Of a stretch of 64,000 nt of DNA, positions 34,381 through 42,757 are shown piece after piece; positions within the stretch are counted from its first letter, which is position 1; the number at the start of each line of letters is the position of its first letter. Made by a program: the position numbers and the translations under genes. The notes beneath the pieces were generated by a model, which was not told where the DNA came from, did no database searches, and was given only the letters and a program-made list of their open reading frames with translations. This DNA comes from Deltaproteobacteria bacterium HGW-Deltaproteobacteria-15. GTDB taxonomy: Bacteria; Desulfobacterota; DSM-4660; Desulfatiglandales; HGW-15. Location of the stretch: contig PHBH01000007.1 in NCBI GenBank assembly GCA_002840535.1, forward strand, positions 62,001-126,000, in the 5' to 3' direction.

Positions 34381-35586
34381 TCAGCCGATCTTGAGGATCA
34401 GAGCGGCCGCAGCGTCGCCCGCGGCGCAACCGGTAAAAAGACCATACCCGCCGCCCAGGAGAACCAGTTCCTCCGTCATCTCCATGACGGCCCGGCCGGC
34501 AGTAGGGCCTTGCGGATGACCGTAGATCAGGGACGAGCCGTTGTTGTTCATCTTCATGAGGTCATAGCCCGTCTTTCTGGCAAACGCGATATCGTTAACC
34601 GCGAAGGGGTTGTGGGTCTTGACCGCCTTGATATCGGTGATCTTGAGGCCTGCATTCGCAAGGGCCATCTCTGCAGCGGGTATGGGCGCTGCAGGCATGA
34701 ACATCGGCTTCACCCTTGCAAAGCCATAGGATACGATCCGCACTTCGATTTTGGGATCGATGCTCAACTCCCTGGCCTTGTCCCTGGTGGTCACGATGAT
34801 GCCGCAATTCCCGTCTCCCGGGAAAGTCTGGGCCCCGAAACTCAGGCAGCCTCCCGGTCGTACCGGCTTCAGCTTTGCCAGCCCCTCGGCTGTTGTGGGC
34901 GTCCATCCCTCATCCTCTTCCACGAACCTTGTCTTCTTCTTGCTCACCGTGACCTCCGGCGCGAACATGTAACGGCGCTGAAAGGCCCTGTCGTTGGCGC
35001 GTCCTTCCATGAACTGGTTGAACCGCCGCAGCACAACCTGATCACACTCCTCCTTGGTGATGCCGATCTCCTTGGCCACGTTTTCGGCCGTCTCCACCAT
35101 GGCTGCACGATGACGCGGAGTGCCGCCGAAGTTATCCATGTTCCAGTCTTCCCTGTCCGGTTGGCCCCCCGGACCCAAGGGATCCGCCCAGGTAGTGTGG
35201 GGCCCGTTGGAGCAGCGGTCGGCCATGAGCCCGTAGCCAAGCTCATACGCGCCCAGCTCTATGTCCTTGGCAAGCAGGTTGATCACGGTCGTGGATGTGG
35301 CGCAGGCCTGGTTTACAAACAGCCCCGGAAGGAACTTCTTGTCGTCCGTAAGCATGGCGCCGGCCCAGTTGTGAGCGCAGAACCAGTGATTCTGGGCCAC
35401 GGTAGCGCCGAAGTAGAGGTAATCGATAATGACAGGGTCGAGTTTCTTCTTCTCCAGGAACCATCGCCTTGCTGTCGTTGCGCCCAGGCTCACTGCATTG
35501 TCGTACTGCATGCTCCCCTGCCATCGGGCAAACGGGGTCGAGTAATAGCCTCCATAGGGAATGTACGGTTTCGTGTAACTGTTCAT
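34381..35586 (-). CDS. Thiolase, SCP2/lipid-transfer-like acetyl-CoA acetyltransferase
   Basis: This 401-residue thiolase-family protein has a textbook ribosome-binding site (GAGGAGGTCATTTC before ATG 35586). The nucleophile is Cys95 (FVNQACATSTTVIN). The conserved C-terminal histidine and cysteine are in YGHPQGPTAG and FTGCAAGDAAAAL, and THNPFAVND supplies the asparagine loop. It is closer to the SCP2/thiolase-like branch than to classical AtoB. It either cleaves or makes a beta-ketoacyl-CoA. It is oriented with the dehydratase-family gene and the GntR regulator upstream, so a shared catabolic pathway is inferred, but a 676-base repeat-rich gap separates it. Confidence 0.8.
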   Translation of the reverse strand: MNSYTKPYIPYGGYYSTPFARWQGSMQYDNAVSLGATTARRWFLEKKKLDPVIIDYLYFGATVAQNHWFCAHNWAGAMLTDDKKFLPGLFVNQACATSTTVINLLAKDIELGAYELGYGLMADRCSNGPHTTWADPLGPGGQPDREDWNMDNFGGTPRHRAAMVETAENVAKEIGITKEECDQVVLRRFNQFMEGRANDRAFQRRYMFAPEVTVSKKKTRFVEEDEGWTPTTAEGLAKLKPVRPGGCLSFGAQTFPGDGNCGIIVTTRDKARELSIDPKIEVRIVSYGFARVKPMFMPAAPIPAAEMALANAGLKITDIKAVKTHNPFAVNDIAFARKTGYDLMKMNNNGSSLIYGHPQGPTAGRAVMEMTEELVLLGGGYGLFTGCAAGDAAAALILKIG

Positions 35587-35918
35587 GAAATGACCTCCTC
35601 GCATCGATGATTTTTTTGAAGAAGGCGACGCGCCATTCTTCCTGTTTTCGGCACGAACCGCCCGAAATATTAAGGCGGTTTTGTCGGAAGACACAAGATA
35701 GAGAATTTAGCGCGATAGGTCAAATGGTGAGGAATAAAGGACCGTCGATTTGGACCGGTCATTTTGACGGCACGGACAAACAAAGTCTGTCCATGGCGCC
35801 AGTGAACCGGATCCCGAGCCTCGGACGAAGAGAGGCGGGCAACTCCTTCAAAGATCGGGGGCTTGGAAATACTCCAAGTTCAGGGGTAGAGGGCTTCAGT
35901 GATGAGCTCTGAAAAGGT

Positions 35919-35956
35919 CGAGCGATGCCTCCGGTGCGACTTGGAGGCATCGCTCG
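35919..35956. repeat. Perfect 14-bp hairpin
   Basis: CGAGCGATGCCTCC (35919-35932) faces its exact complement GGAGGCATCGCTCG (35943-35956) across a 10-base loop. It lacks a T-run on either strand, so it is not a clear intrinsic terminator. Confidence 0.6.
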
Positions 35957-36005
35957 CAAAGAGTTGCGGAAAACTCCTGATACAGTTTACCCTAACGTTG
36001 GTTTC

Positions 36006-36103
36006 GTAGGATGGGTAGAGCGAAGCGAAACCCATCAATTCGGGCATTGGACAGGCCACAAAAATCAAAACCGATGGGTTTCGCTTCGCTCTACCCATCC
36101 TAC
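36006..36103. repeat. Dispersed element with perfect 31-bp inverted repeats
   Basis: The left arm (36006-36036) begins GTAGGATGGGTAGAGCGAAG and runs to ACCCATC. The right arm (36073-36103) is its exact reverse complement. The 36-base spacer is unrelated. The GGTAGAGCGAAGCGAAACCC core is, as I recall, a widely scattered bacterial intergenic repeat, probably moved by a transposase encoded elsewhere. No transposase is in this window. Confidence 0.75.
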
Positions 36104-36262
36104 AGGAATTCATCCGCAGTGAGATCGAGGTCCGCACTTCCCAGCAAGAATTACCAACAAATTCTTCCTATAATCCATGCGGCCTGCGCAACTACTACAA
36201 GGTCACTGCCCTTGGTGCTTATGCAACCATGAGGTTTACGCTATGCTCCTAGCGCCATGCTC

Positions 36263-37699
36263 TCAAACTTTGATCCCGGCCAGTCTCCTGGCCGCCTTCT
36301 TTTTGCTCTCTATGTCCGTTTCACGAAGTATCGTGACCCGGTGCGCCTCCGGGGAGCCGCCCCCATGGATGTCGGAAATCGTGTCCGCGCTTTCCATGGC
36401 CATTTTCTCCACCAGTCGAAACATCTTGATCCTGTTTTCCACCGGTACCCCGTCAACGCCCTTGAGGTACTTCTTGAGCATGGGGCCGATCTCCGGATGC
36501 TCGAGGTCCCGATCCGAGGGCAGGTCCGCGACAAACCCGCCGCTCACATCCACCATGAGCCGGATTGCCTCTGCCATTTCTTTCCCCTCGTGGATCTTCG
36601 AAGCATTTGCGAGGACCGTGTCGATGAAGTAGGTGCCCGAGGGTTCTTTCTTTCCCTCGTAGGATGCTGCCAGGCAGCAGCCGTAAAGGGTCTCCGCCCT
36701 GTGGATCATATCGATGACTTTCTGCTTATGGTGCCCCGCCTTGGAAGTGCCGTTGTAATCCATCAATGTCAGGGCGGCCCCGATCATGCAGTCGATCTTC
36801 CCGGACTTGCACCCGCCGTGGCTCTGGCGGTGAAAAGAGGAAAACTTCACGACCATGTCCACGGCAAACTCGACCTCCCCGCACATGAATACCCTTTCCC
36901 ACGGGACGAACACGTTGTTGAAAATGACGGTGGGGCAGTACTTGGAATAGAGCGTGTTGCCTACATCGCAGCCGTCCAGCTCACGCGAATCCAGGCTGGA
37001 GCGCCCGACCACGTGAACCAGCCCCGGCGCATCCTGCGGGACGGCAAATGCCACGGCGTAATCCTCATCCCCTTTTCTGAGGGCTCGAGTGGGGAGAGCA
37101 ATGATCTCATGGGAAGAGAGGGAGCCGGTCTGGTGAGCCTTCGCCCCTCGAACCACAATCCCGTCGGAGCGGCGCTCCACGACGCGCAAATACATATCCG
37201 GGTCGGCCTGCTCCTTGGGGCCGAGGGACCTGTCCCCTTTGACGTCCGTCACAGCGGCATTCGCCGCCAGGTCGTTCTTCTGGACATTCTTGAGAAACTC
37301 CAGAAAGCGCTTGTTGTACCCGGTGCCGTATTTCTTGTCGATGTCATAGGTGACGATCGAGAGCGTGGAAAGGCAGTCGAGACCCGTGCACCGCTGGTGG
37401 CAGGTGCCCACCCAGTTGCCGAGTTTTCTGTTGACCTTGACCCTTGCCACCAGATCCTCGATGGAGGAAGGAGGAAGGGTGAAACGATTGACCGGTTCAT
37501 TGATGAGAGGGCTCCTGGTGACGATGAGGTCCCTGCATTCCGGTACGGAGGCCAGCTCATAGGTGGCTGCGGTAGCCTCGATTCCCGCTCTCAGACGCGG
37601 ATTATCGACAATGTTCGTGAGACGCTCGCCGAACATGTACACCTCAGGTTTCATCTTCCGCAATGACTCGATGTACTCTTCCCTTGTCTTTAAACCCAT
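36263..37699 (-). CDS. 4-hydroxybutyryl-CoA dehydratase family flavoprotein
   Basis: This 478-residue protein starts at ATG 37699, with AAGGAGGAAC upstream. It belongs to the HpaB/AbfD flavoprotein family. The four [4Fe-4S] ligands that define AbfD (4-hydroxybutyryl-CoA dehydratase/vinylacetyl-CoA isomerase) are all present at almost the same numbers: Cys100 and Cys104 (WVGTCHQRCTG), His290 and Cys297 (FHRQSHGGCKSG); the enzyme of C. aminobutyricum has Cys99, Cys103, His292, Cys299. This argues against a plain 4-hydroxyphenylacetate hydroxylase, which lacks the cluster. It would make crotonyl-CoA from 4-hydroxybutyryl-CoA by a ketyl-radical route, in the cytoplasm. Neighbours (thiolase, CoA ligase, GntR regulator) fit acid degradation, though the enzymes between crotonyl-CoA and acetyl-CoA are not in the window. 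Confidence 0.85.
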   Translation of the reverse strand: MGLKTREEYIESLRKMKPEVYMFGERLTNIVDNPRLRAGIEATAATYELASVPECRDLIVTRSPLINEPVNRFTLPPSSIEDLVARVKVNRKLGNWVGTCHQRCTGLDCLSTLSIVTYDIDKKYGTGYNKRFLEFLKNVQKNDLAANAAVTDVKGDRSLGPKEQADPDMYLRVVERRSDGIVVRGAKAHQTGSLSSHEIIALPTRALRKGDEDYAVAFAVPQDAPGLVHVVGRSSLDSRELDGCDVGNTLYSKYCPTVIFNNVFVPWERVFMCGEVEFAVDMVVKFSSFHRQSHGGCKSGKIDCMIGAALTLMDYNGTSKAGHHKQKVIDMIHRAETLYGCCLAASYEGKKEPSGTYFIDTVLANASKIHEGKEMAEAIRLMVDVSGGFVADLPSDRDLEHPEIGPMLKKYLKGVDGVPVENRIKMFRLVEKMAMESADTISDIHGGGSPEAHRVTILRETDIESKKKAARRLAGIKV

Positions 37700-37816
37700 T
37701 CTGTTTGTTCCTCCTTGGTTCATGATCAATGATCAAGTATTCTGACATTCGTGTCTCTATGGTCTTCGTCTGGGACTGAAAGACGATATTCCTCCGATAG
37801 AACAGGAAGAGCCCGA

Positions 37817-37903
37817 ACCGCAAAGACGCCAAGAGCGCCAAGAAAGACTCCGTCCTTCGTGCCTCTGGCAAGCCTTTCTCAGCGCCTTTGCGCCTCTGCG
37901 AGA
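37817..37903. repeat. CGCAAAG/GCCAAG dispersed repeat, inverted pair
   Basis: Two copies face each other: ACCGCAAAGACGCCAAGAGC continuing GCCAAGAAAG (37817-37846), and CCTTTCTCAGCGCCTTTGCG continuing CCTCTGCGAG (37874-37903). Both read toward the consensus CGCAAAGGCGCCAAGGCGC. They occupy the space between the GntR regulator and the dehydratase-family gene. A third copy is at 13292-13321. Confidence 0.6.
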
Positions 37904-37913
37904 GATTATTCTT

Positions 37914-38615
37914 TCAGAACCCCAGCGCTTCCTGTTCCTTCAGGATCTGCCTGAGACTCCCGAGCACCTGCTTCTTCACATTCTGGATGTGTTCTGAGAG
38001 CACCTTTTTTGCCCCTCTGAGATCCCGGGCCACCACGAGATCGAAGATCTCCTGGTGCTCCCTGTCCACAGCCTCCAGAGAGGAAAGGGGGAGGTAGTTT
38101 CCCCCGTACTTCAGAAACAGGAGATCGAAGATGTTTCGAAGCATGCGGAGCTGCGTTTCCTTTCCGGAGAGTGCGGCGAGGGCCAGGTGGAATTCCGTGT
38201 TCTTGAAGAGCCGCTCCTTCAGGTAGACTTCCCGGACTGCCGAGAGGTGTGCCTCCAGGGCACGCTTGAGCAACTCCTCCCCTTTACGGTCCAGCCGTTC
38301 GATGGCAGACGGCAGGAGCGAAGGCTCCAGGAGTTGCCGAAGCTCGTAAATCTCCTCCACCTCCTCGATGCTCGACGGCGCCACGCTGTAGCCGCGGTTG
38401 GGTTCATGGCGAACAAAACCCTGGATCTCCAGCCATTTCAGCGCCTGAATGATGGGGGTGGGACTCATCTCCAGCCGCTCGGCCAGCTCACGGTAGGCAA
38501 TCTTCTGCCCGGGGGTGAGCTCCTTCTGATAGAGCATCCGCCTGAGTCCAGTGTATGCCTTTTGGCTGCTGTCCGACTGCATGGCCGGGTCATAAGCCCT
38601 TTTCGGTCCTTCCAC
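37914..38615 (-). CDS. GntR-family (FadR/FCD) transcriptional regulator
   Basis: This 233-residue regulator begins with GTG, six bases after AGGAAG. The N-terminal winged helix is typical: LRRMLYQKELTPGQKIAYRELAERLEMSPTPIIQALKWLEIQGFVRHEPNRGYSV. The C-terminal FCD all-helical effector domain (residues about 85-225: EIYELRQLLEP, FHLALAALSG) usually binds an organic acid or acyl-CoA. It lies upstream of the dehydratase-family gene on the same strand and divergent from the CoA-ligase genes, so it probably controls both via the AT-rich gap at 38616-38749. Confidence 0.85.
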   Translation of the reverse strand: MEGPKRAYDPAMQSDSSQKAYTGLRRMLYQKELTPGQKIAYRELAERLEMSPTPIIQALKWLEIQGFVRHEPNRGYSVAPSSIEEVEEIYELRQLLEPSLLPSAIERLDRKGEELLKRALEAHLSAVREVYLKERLFKNTEFHLALAALSGKETQLRMLRNIFDLLFLKYGGNYLPLSSLEAVDREHQEIFDLVVARDLRGAKKVLSEHIQNVKKQVLGSLRQILKEQEALGF

Positions 38616-38749
38616 GGATCACTTCCTGATTTAATATTTGATTACATTTTTAATTAAATTTTGTGGCATCCGTCAAGTTTTTTTGCTAAGAGGGGGCGAA
38701 GGGCTTCCGGACCGGAAGCCCTGCATCCCTTCAAAAGAGGTCTTCGGCC
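38616..38749. promoter_or_regulatory. AT-rich divergent regulatory gap with TTTAATTAAA palindrome
   Basis: This gap between the GntR gene and the CoA-ligase gene contains the perfect palindrome TTTAATTAAA (38650-38659) inside an AT-rich run much richer in A/T than the surroundings. It is a candidate operator for the adjacent regulator and would serve both directions. No exact -10/-35 pair could be fixed. Confidence 0.4.
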
Positions 38750-39949
38750 ATGAGGTTATACGAACACGAGGCGGCGGATATTTTCGAGAGCGTGGGGATT
38801 CCTGTTCCCCGGCGGGGCGTTGTTCATAGTTCCGAGGAAGCGGTCGATCTGGCCGGCAGGATCGGGTACCCGGTCATGTTGAAATCCCAGGTCCTTGTCG
38901 GCGGGCGGGGACTTGCAGGCGGGATCAAGGCGGCTGCCTCGCCCGAAGAAGTCGAGGACCTGGCAAGAGCGCTTTTCAACCTGGAGATAAGGTCCCTGCC
39001 TGTCCGCAAGATTCTGGTCAGCGAAAAGGTGAACGCATCAAAGGAACTCTACGTGGGGATCGCCATCGACGGGTCTTCGGGCAAGCCGGTGGTGATCGCG
39101 AGCACCGAGGGGGGGGTTCAGATTGAACAAACCGCCAGGGAAAGGCCTGAGAAGGTTGCGCGCACGCATGTAAACCCTGACTTCGGCTTTCATGCCTACC
39201 AGGCGCGATCTCTGCTGCAGGGTCTGGGCTTTTCCCAGCGCGTGCTCATCTCCTGTTCCGATGTGCTTGTTCGCCTCTTCAACGTATTCACGCGTTGGGA
39301 GGCGCTCATTGCAGAAATCAACCCCCTGCTGGTCCTCCCCAATGAAGGAGTCCTGGCGGTAGATGCCCGCATGGAGGTAGACAACTCGGCCCTGCACCGC
39401 ATCGCCCATCCGCTTCCGGAATATCTCGACCGTTTCGAGAACCCCATCGAGCGGAAAGGAAGGGAGATCGGGGTCACATATGTGGATCTCGACGGTGACA
39501 TCGGACTCATATCCTCAGGGGCCGGCCTGGGCATGGCCACCATGGATATCATCGGGCAGAGGCTCCGGCCCGCCAATTTTCTGGAGACCGGAGGGGGCAT
39601 TACGGAGAAGCTGCTCTACCAATGCATGGAGCTGGTGATGATGAAGCCGGACCTGAGGGCGCTCTTCATCAACGTGTATGGGGGCATAAACCCGATTCAA
39701 GAGGGGGCCCGCGGCGTGGTCCGCTATATCCGGGAGCACAATGTCACGCTGCCGGTCGTCGCAAAGGCTCTCGGAAATCGACAGGAAGAAACCTGGGAGA
39801 TCCTCCGATCCGGGGGGGTGCATGTGGTAACCGAGACCGCTACGGAAGCAGCCGTGCAAAGGCTTTGCGACCTGCTGGACGGGGAGGACGGAAAAGCAAA
39901 CAAATCTACTATCGATGTGGGGGCGGCTCATGGGCATTTTGCTGGATGA
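38750..39949 (+). CDS. sucC: Succinyl-CoA-synthetase-like CoA ligase, beta subunit
   Basis: This 399-residue ATP-grasp protein begins MRLYEHEAADIFESVGIP, close to the usual MNLHEYQAKELF start. Conserved blocks are GYPVMLKSQVLVGGRGLAGGIK (nucleotide grip), WEALIAEINPLLV and ALFINVYGGI. In the known reaction it couples succinyl-CoA (or another acyl-CoA) cleavage to ADP or GDP phosphorylation with the alpha subunit. The first helices are less conserved than in housekeeping SucC, so a different acid is possible. The alpha gene overlaps its end by 20 bases. Confidence 0.8.
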   Translation: MRLYEHEAADIFESVGIPVPRRGVVHSSEEAVDLAGRIGYPVMLKSQVLVGGRGLAGGIKAAASPEEVEDLARALFNLEIRSLPVRKILVSEKVNASKELYVGIAIDGSSGKPVVIASTEGGVQIEQTARERPEKVARTHVNPDFGFHAYQARSLLQGLGFSQRVLISCSDVLVRLFNVFTRWEALIAEINPLLVLPNEGVLAVDARMEVDNSALHRIAHPLPEYLDRFENPIERKGREIGVTYVDLDGDIGLISSGAGLGMATMDIIGQRLRPANFLETGGGITEKLLYQCMELVMMKPDLRALFINVYGGINPIQEGARGVVRYIREHNVTLPVVAKALGNRQEETWEILRSGGVHVVTETATEAAVQRLCDLLDGEDGKANKSTIDVGAAHGHFAG

Positions 39950-40802
39950 CAAGACGCGGGTTATTGTTCAGGGAATCACAGGGAAAATAGGGGCGGTCCA
40001 GACCCGCTGGATGCTGGAGTACGGAACCCCTGTTGTCGCAGGAGTGACTCCCGGGAAGGGTGGCGCCTCCGTCGAAGGGGTCCCGGTATTCGACAGTGTG
40101 GAGCAAGCCGTAAAGGAGACCGGCGCCAACGCCTCGGTGTTTTTCGTGCCGGCCCCTTTTGTCCTGGATGCGTTTTATGAGACAGTGGATGCGGGCGTTC
40201 GTTTCATCGTGGTCGTGCCCGAGCATGTGCCTGTTCATGACGTCGTCAGGATGAGATCCTATGCCATGAAAAAGGGGGTCTATGCCCTCGGCCCGACCAC
40301 CCCCGGCATCCTGGTCCCAGGCAAGGGGAAGATGGGGATTATGCCGGCATCGCTGTTTGCCCCCGGGAAAGTCGGCATCATCTCTCGCAGCGGCACGCTC
40401 AGTTATGAATTCGCGGGCATCCTTTCCGAGAGGCGAATCGGTCAGAGTGCCGTGGTAGGGATGGGCGCGGACCCCGTGATCCTCATGAACCTCACGGAGA
40501 TCCTGAAATTCTTTGAGGAGGACGATGAAACCGAAGGGGTCATCATCGTCGGCGAGGTTGGAGGGGAGCAGGAGGAGCAGGCGGCGCAGTACATTGCGGA
40601 GAAGATGAAGAAGCCTGTGGCCGCCTATATCGCAGGGAAATTCTCTCCCCGGGGCAAGCGTATGGGCCATGCCGGGGCAATCATTCGGGGCACGGCCGGA
40701 ACCGTGGAGGAAAAGGTGAAGGCCATGGCCGCCGCCGGAGTGGAGACGCTTCCCACCCCGGTGCACGTTCTGGATTGGGCCGAGAAGCACAACCTTCAGT
40801 GA
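39930..40802 (+). CDS. sucD: Succinyl-CoA-synthetase-like CoA ligase, alpha subunit
   Basis: This 290-residue subunit starts at the ATG giving [21 protein letters not shown], the standard N-terminus that binds CoA. The phosphorylated histidine is about His247 in [12 protein letters not shown]. It overlaps the beta-subunit gene by 20 bases, a typical coupled arrangement. With the beta subunit it would yield ATP or GTP from an acyl-CoA: succinyl-CoA in the citric-acid cycle, or another acid from the neighbouring 4-hydroxybutyryl-CoA-type pathway. Confidence 0.85.
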   Translation: MGILLDDKTRVIVQGITGKIGAVQTRWMLEYGTPVVAGVTPGKGGASVEGVPVFDSVEQAVKETGANASVFFVPAPFVLDAFYETVDAGVRFIVVVPEHVPVHDVVRMRSYAMKKGVYALGPTTPGILVPGKGKMGIMPASLFAPGKVGIISRSGTLSYEFAGILSERRIGQSAVVGMGADPVILMNLTEILKFFEEDDETEGVIIVGEVGGEQEEQAAQYIAEKMKKPVAAYIAGKFSPRGKRMGHAGAIIRGTAGTVEEKVKAMAAAGVETLPTPVHVLDWAEKHNLQ

Positions 40803-40808
40803 ACCGGC

Positions 40809-41909
40809 TCACATGAACCGCTTGGGGCAGCTTTGGCAGGCCCGGTCAGGGCGGCCGGAAGCAAGGCTCTCGCGAAACTGCCGATACTCGTCGCTTTCCC
40901 AGATTGCCAGGGGATCCCGTTCAAGCACGTTGCCGAACACGCGGCGACGGGGATCTGCGACCTCTGCGGGCACATTCACATAGACGCACGGCGATATCGA
41001 ACCATCGGCCGAGACAAAGAGGGTGCGGCCGATGTTCTCCCGGCAGCTCGTGCCGTCGGCGGAGGAGTCGGGCAGTTCGTAGTGGAAGCCCAGGCCCATC
41101 CTCACCGCCTCTGCGGAAGTCTCACTGAGAATGGCCTCGGCCCGCTCGATCTTCTCGGGCTCCATAGGCCCGACCGCCTCGGCCTCAAGACCGGGCCCGG
41201 CGATGTAGTCCAGGGTGGAAATGATCGAAGCGTGCACTCCCAACCTTTTCATCAGCGCCGGCAGGCCGCGCACCGCCTCCATGTTGGAGGCCAGCATAAG
41301 ATAGGCGAAGTGGATCTCCAGGTGCACGGCCATGTGCTTCTGCCTCACGGCCTGCAGCGTTGAGACCGCCTCGCAGACCCGGTCGAAATCGACACCGAGC
41401 CGCGAACGGTTGTTCTCGGCCTTGGCTCCGGCGAGCGAGAAGGCCACGATATCGATTCCGCTGTCGATGATCCGGAGGGCGATCGTCTCATCCATGCAGA
41501 GCCCGCAGGTGGTGGTGGAGACCTGACATCCGGCTCTTCGGGCAAGTCCGGCCATGTCGAAAAAGGCCGGATTGAGCAGGGGCTCGCCCCAGCCTTGAAG
41601 ATGCACCCGGGCCGATCGCCGCATCAGGGGCCAGAGGCGCGAGAAGGTGGAGATCTCCATATCGCGTGAGCGCCATCGATCCCGCAGGGTGGTGTGGGGG
41701 CAGTAGATGCAGCGGCCAGGACAGCGCGAGGTGACTTCCACCTGGATGCAGTCAAGGGGTCTCCGCACTCCGAAAAGCGCCTCCTTCACGGTTTCCCAGA
41801 AGCCCGGCTCGCGGAACTCCTCCTTTCCTTCCTTCGCTTCTGTCGATCTTTTTTCGATACTCGACGTTTTTCGAGATCCCGTGTTCTGCATTCCCTGTTT
41901 CTTCTTCAT
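40809..41909 (-). CDS. Radical SAM protein with C-terminal SPASM-like cluster region
   Basis: This 366-residue protein starts at the ATG after GGAGGAAGAGGTC, overlapping the upstream gene's stop (ATGA). The radical SAM cluster motif is C63-x3-C67-x2-C70 (SRCPGRCIYCPH). The GGE-like site reads LQGWGEPLLNP. A SPASM/Twitch-like region at the C-terminus has additional cysteines (TSCRENIG, ISPCVYVNV, RACQSCPKRFM), suggesting one or two auxiliary iron-sulfur clusters. SPASM enzymes often modify peptides (RiPPs) or proteins. It is the third gene of a coupled operon with two acyltransferase-type proteins. Its first 40 residues are polar and lysine-rich. The substrate is unknown, and no precursor peptide was found. 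Confidence 0.8.
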   Translation of the reverse strand: MKKKQGMQNTGSRKTSSIEKRSTEAKEGKEEFREPGFWETVKEALFGVRRPLDCIQVEVTSRCPGRCIYCPHTTLRDRWRSRDMEISTFSRLWPLMRRSARVHLQGWGEPLLNPAFFDMAGLARRAGCQVSTTTCGLCMDETIALRIIDSGIDIVAFSLAGAKAENNRSRLGVDFDRVCEAVSTLQAVRQKHMAVHLEIHFAYLMLASNMEAVRGLPALMKRLGVHASIISTLDYIAGPGLEAEAVGPMEPEKIERAEAILSETSAEAVRMGLGFHYELPDSSADGTSCRENIGRTLFVSADGSISPCVYVNVPAEVADPRRRVFGNVLERDPLAIWESDEYRQFRESLASGRPDRACQSCPKRFM

Positions 41910-42757
41910 GACCTCTTCCTCCGGAGCATGCCGCGCACTTTCGAGAAGACACCGAGCGAGCCCGGTTCCCAGCTCACCTCCACATAGGGCAGAAAAGGGG
42001 TTCCGCCCCACTTGCATTTGAAAAAGCGGATGGAGTCGCTTATCCCCAGCCCCAGGTTCATGCGCGTCTGGCCCCGCTCGTGCGCTTCCTCCAGGAGCCC
42101 GGAAAGCGTCAGATCTGCGCTGCCCGGTGGTGCGAGGGCCGGGTCCCGGAAGCAGAACATGAAAAAAGCGGTGGAGAGTGAACCGAATTCTCCTATGGCA
42201 AATGCGGCCAGCTTCCCATCCGATCGGCGGGCGGAGACGACCAGCGCCCCGGCAGAAGCTTCAACATAGTTTCCCATTTGCCGAAAGATGTGACGGGTGC
42301 CCGCCTCTAGAGTCCGTCCGTCCAGATAGCGTTGCGCAAGCGCCATGTGGTCATCCAGGAGCGCGCGGCCGCGATCGAGGGTCAACTCCCGGCCCGCCCG
42401 GCGCAGGAGGTTTCTCAGCTTGGGGCTCGGCGACGGAGGCAGCGTCAGGGCGAAATATTCATCTCTCCTCTCCAGAACGGAGGCCGGGGCCTGCGGCGGA
42501 CGAGCCGGACCGATTACGGTCAAACGGCCGAGCCCCGGCGTCTTGAGGGCCTGTTCGACGGCATCGGCCATTGCGCCTTCGTCGCGGGGATCGTGCAGGG
42601 GATATCCCACCAGGACCGTGGACTCCTCGGATACGTAACCCACACATGATTCAAACAGTCTCGGCTTCGATCCTGCCACGGCGCAGACATAGTCCGGCAC
42701 CTGCTCGGGCACGGCGGCCTCGGCGGTAAAGCGGGCAAATCGGTCCGGCCCGATCAT
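41906..42757 (-). CDS. GNAT/FemAB-like acyltransferase paralogue
   Basis: This 283-residue protein starts at the ATG overlapping the upstream stop (ATGA) and ends by overlapping the radical SAM gene (ATGA). Its second half (residues about 150-250) shows the BioF2/FemAB-like signature MNLGLGISDSIRFFKCKWGG followed by PFLPY, which matches LHLGLGVNESIRRFKTKWGA...PY in the neighbouring fusion protein, so the two are paralogues. The N-terminal half (VLVGYPLHDPRDE, LTVIGPARPP) also resembles the neighbour's N-terminus. The likely role is amide or ester transfer from an acyl or aminoacyl donor. It has no signal peptide; the substrate is unknown. Confidence 0.65.
   Translation of the reverse strand: MIGPDRFARFTAEAAVPEQVPDYVCAVAGSKPRLFESCVGYVSEESTVLVGYPLHDPRDEGAMADAVEQALKTPGLGRLTVIGPARPPQAPASVLERRDEYFALTLPPSPSPKLRNLLRRAGRELTLDRGRALLDDHMALAQRYLDGRTLEAGTRHIFRQMGNYVEASAGALVVSARRSDGKLAAFAIGEFGSLSTAFFMFCFRDPALAPPGSADLTLSGLLEEAHERGQTRMNLGLGISDSIRFFKCKWGGTPFLPYVEVSWEPGSLGVFSKVRGMLRRKRS

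Larger units (their letters stand above)
35587..36262. other. Gene-free 676-bp region with two strong hairpin elements
   Basis: This region between the dehydratase-family gene and the thiolase holds two inverted repeats (35919-35956 and 36006-36103). The rest (35590-35900 and 36110-36260) shows no coding pattern; several short frames lack ribosome-binding sites. It probably contains the thiolase promoter, so the two genes need not be one transcript. Confidence 0.5.

Noticed and set aside
37817..37903. Two similar repeats that could suggest a CRISPR array
   Set aside because: The copies are inverted relative to each other, imperfect, only two, and no spacer regularity or cas gene exists. They match a dispersed repeat.
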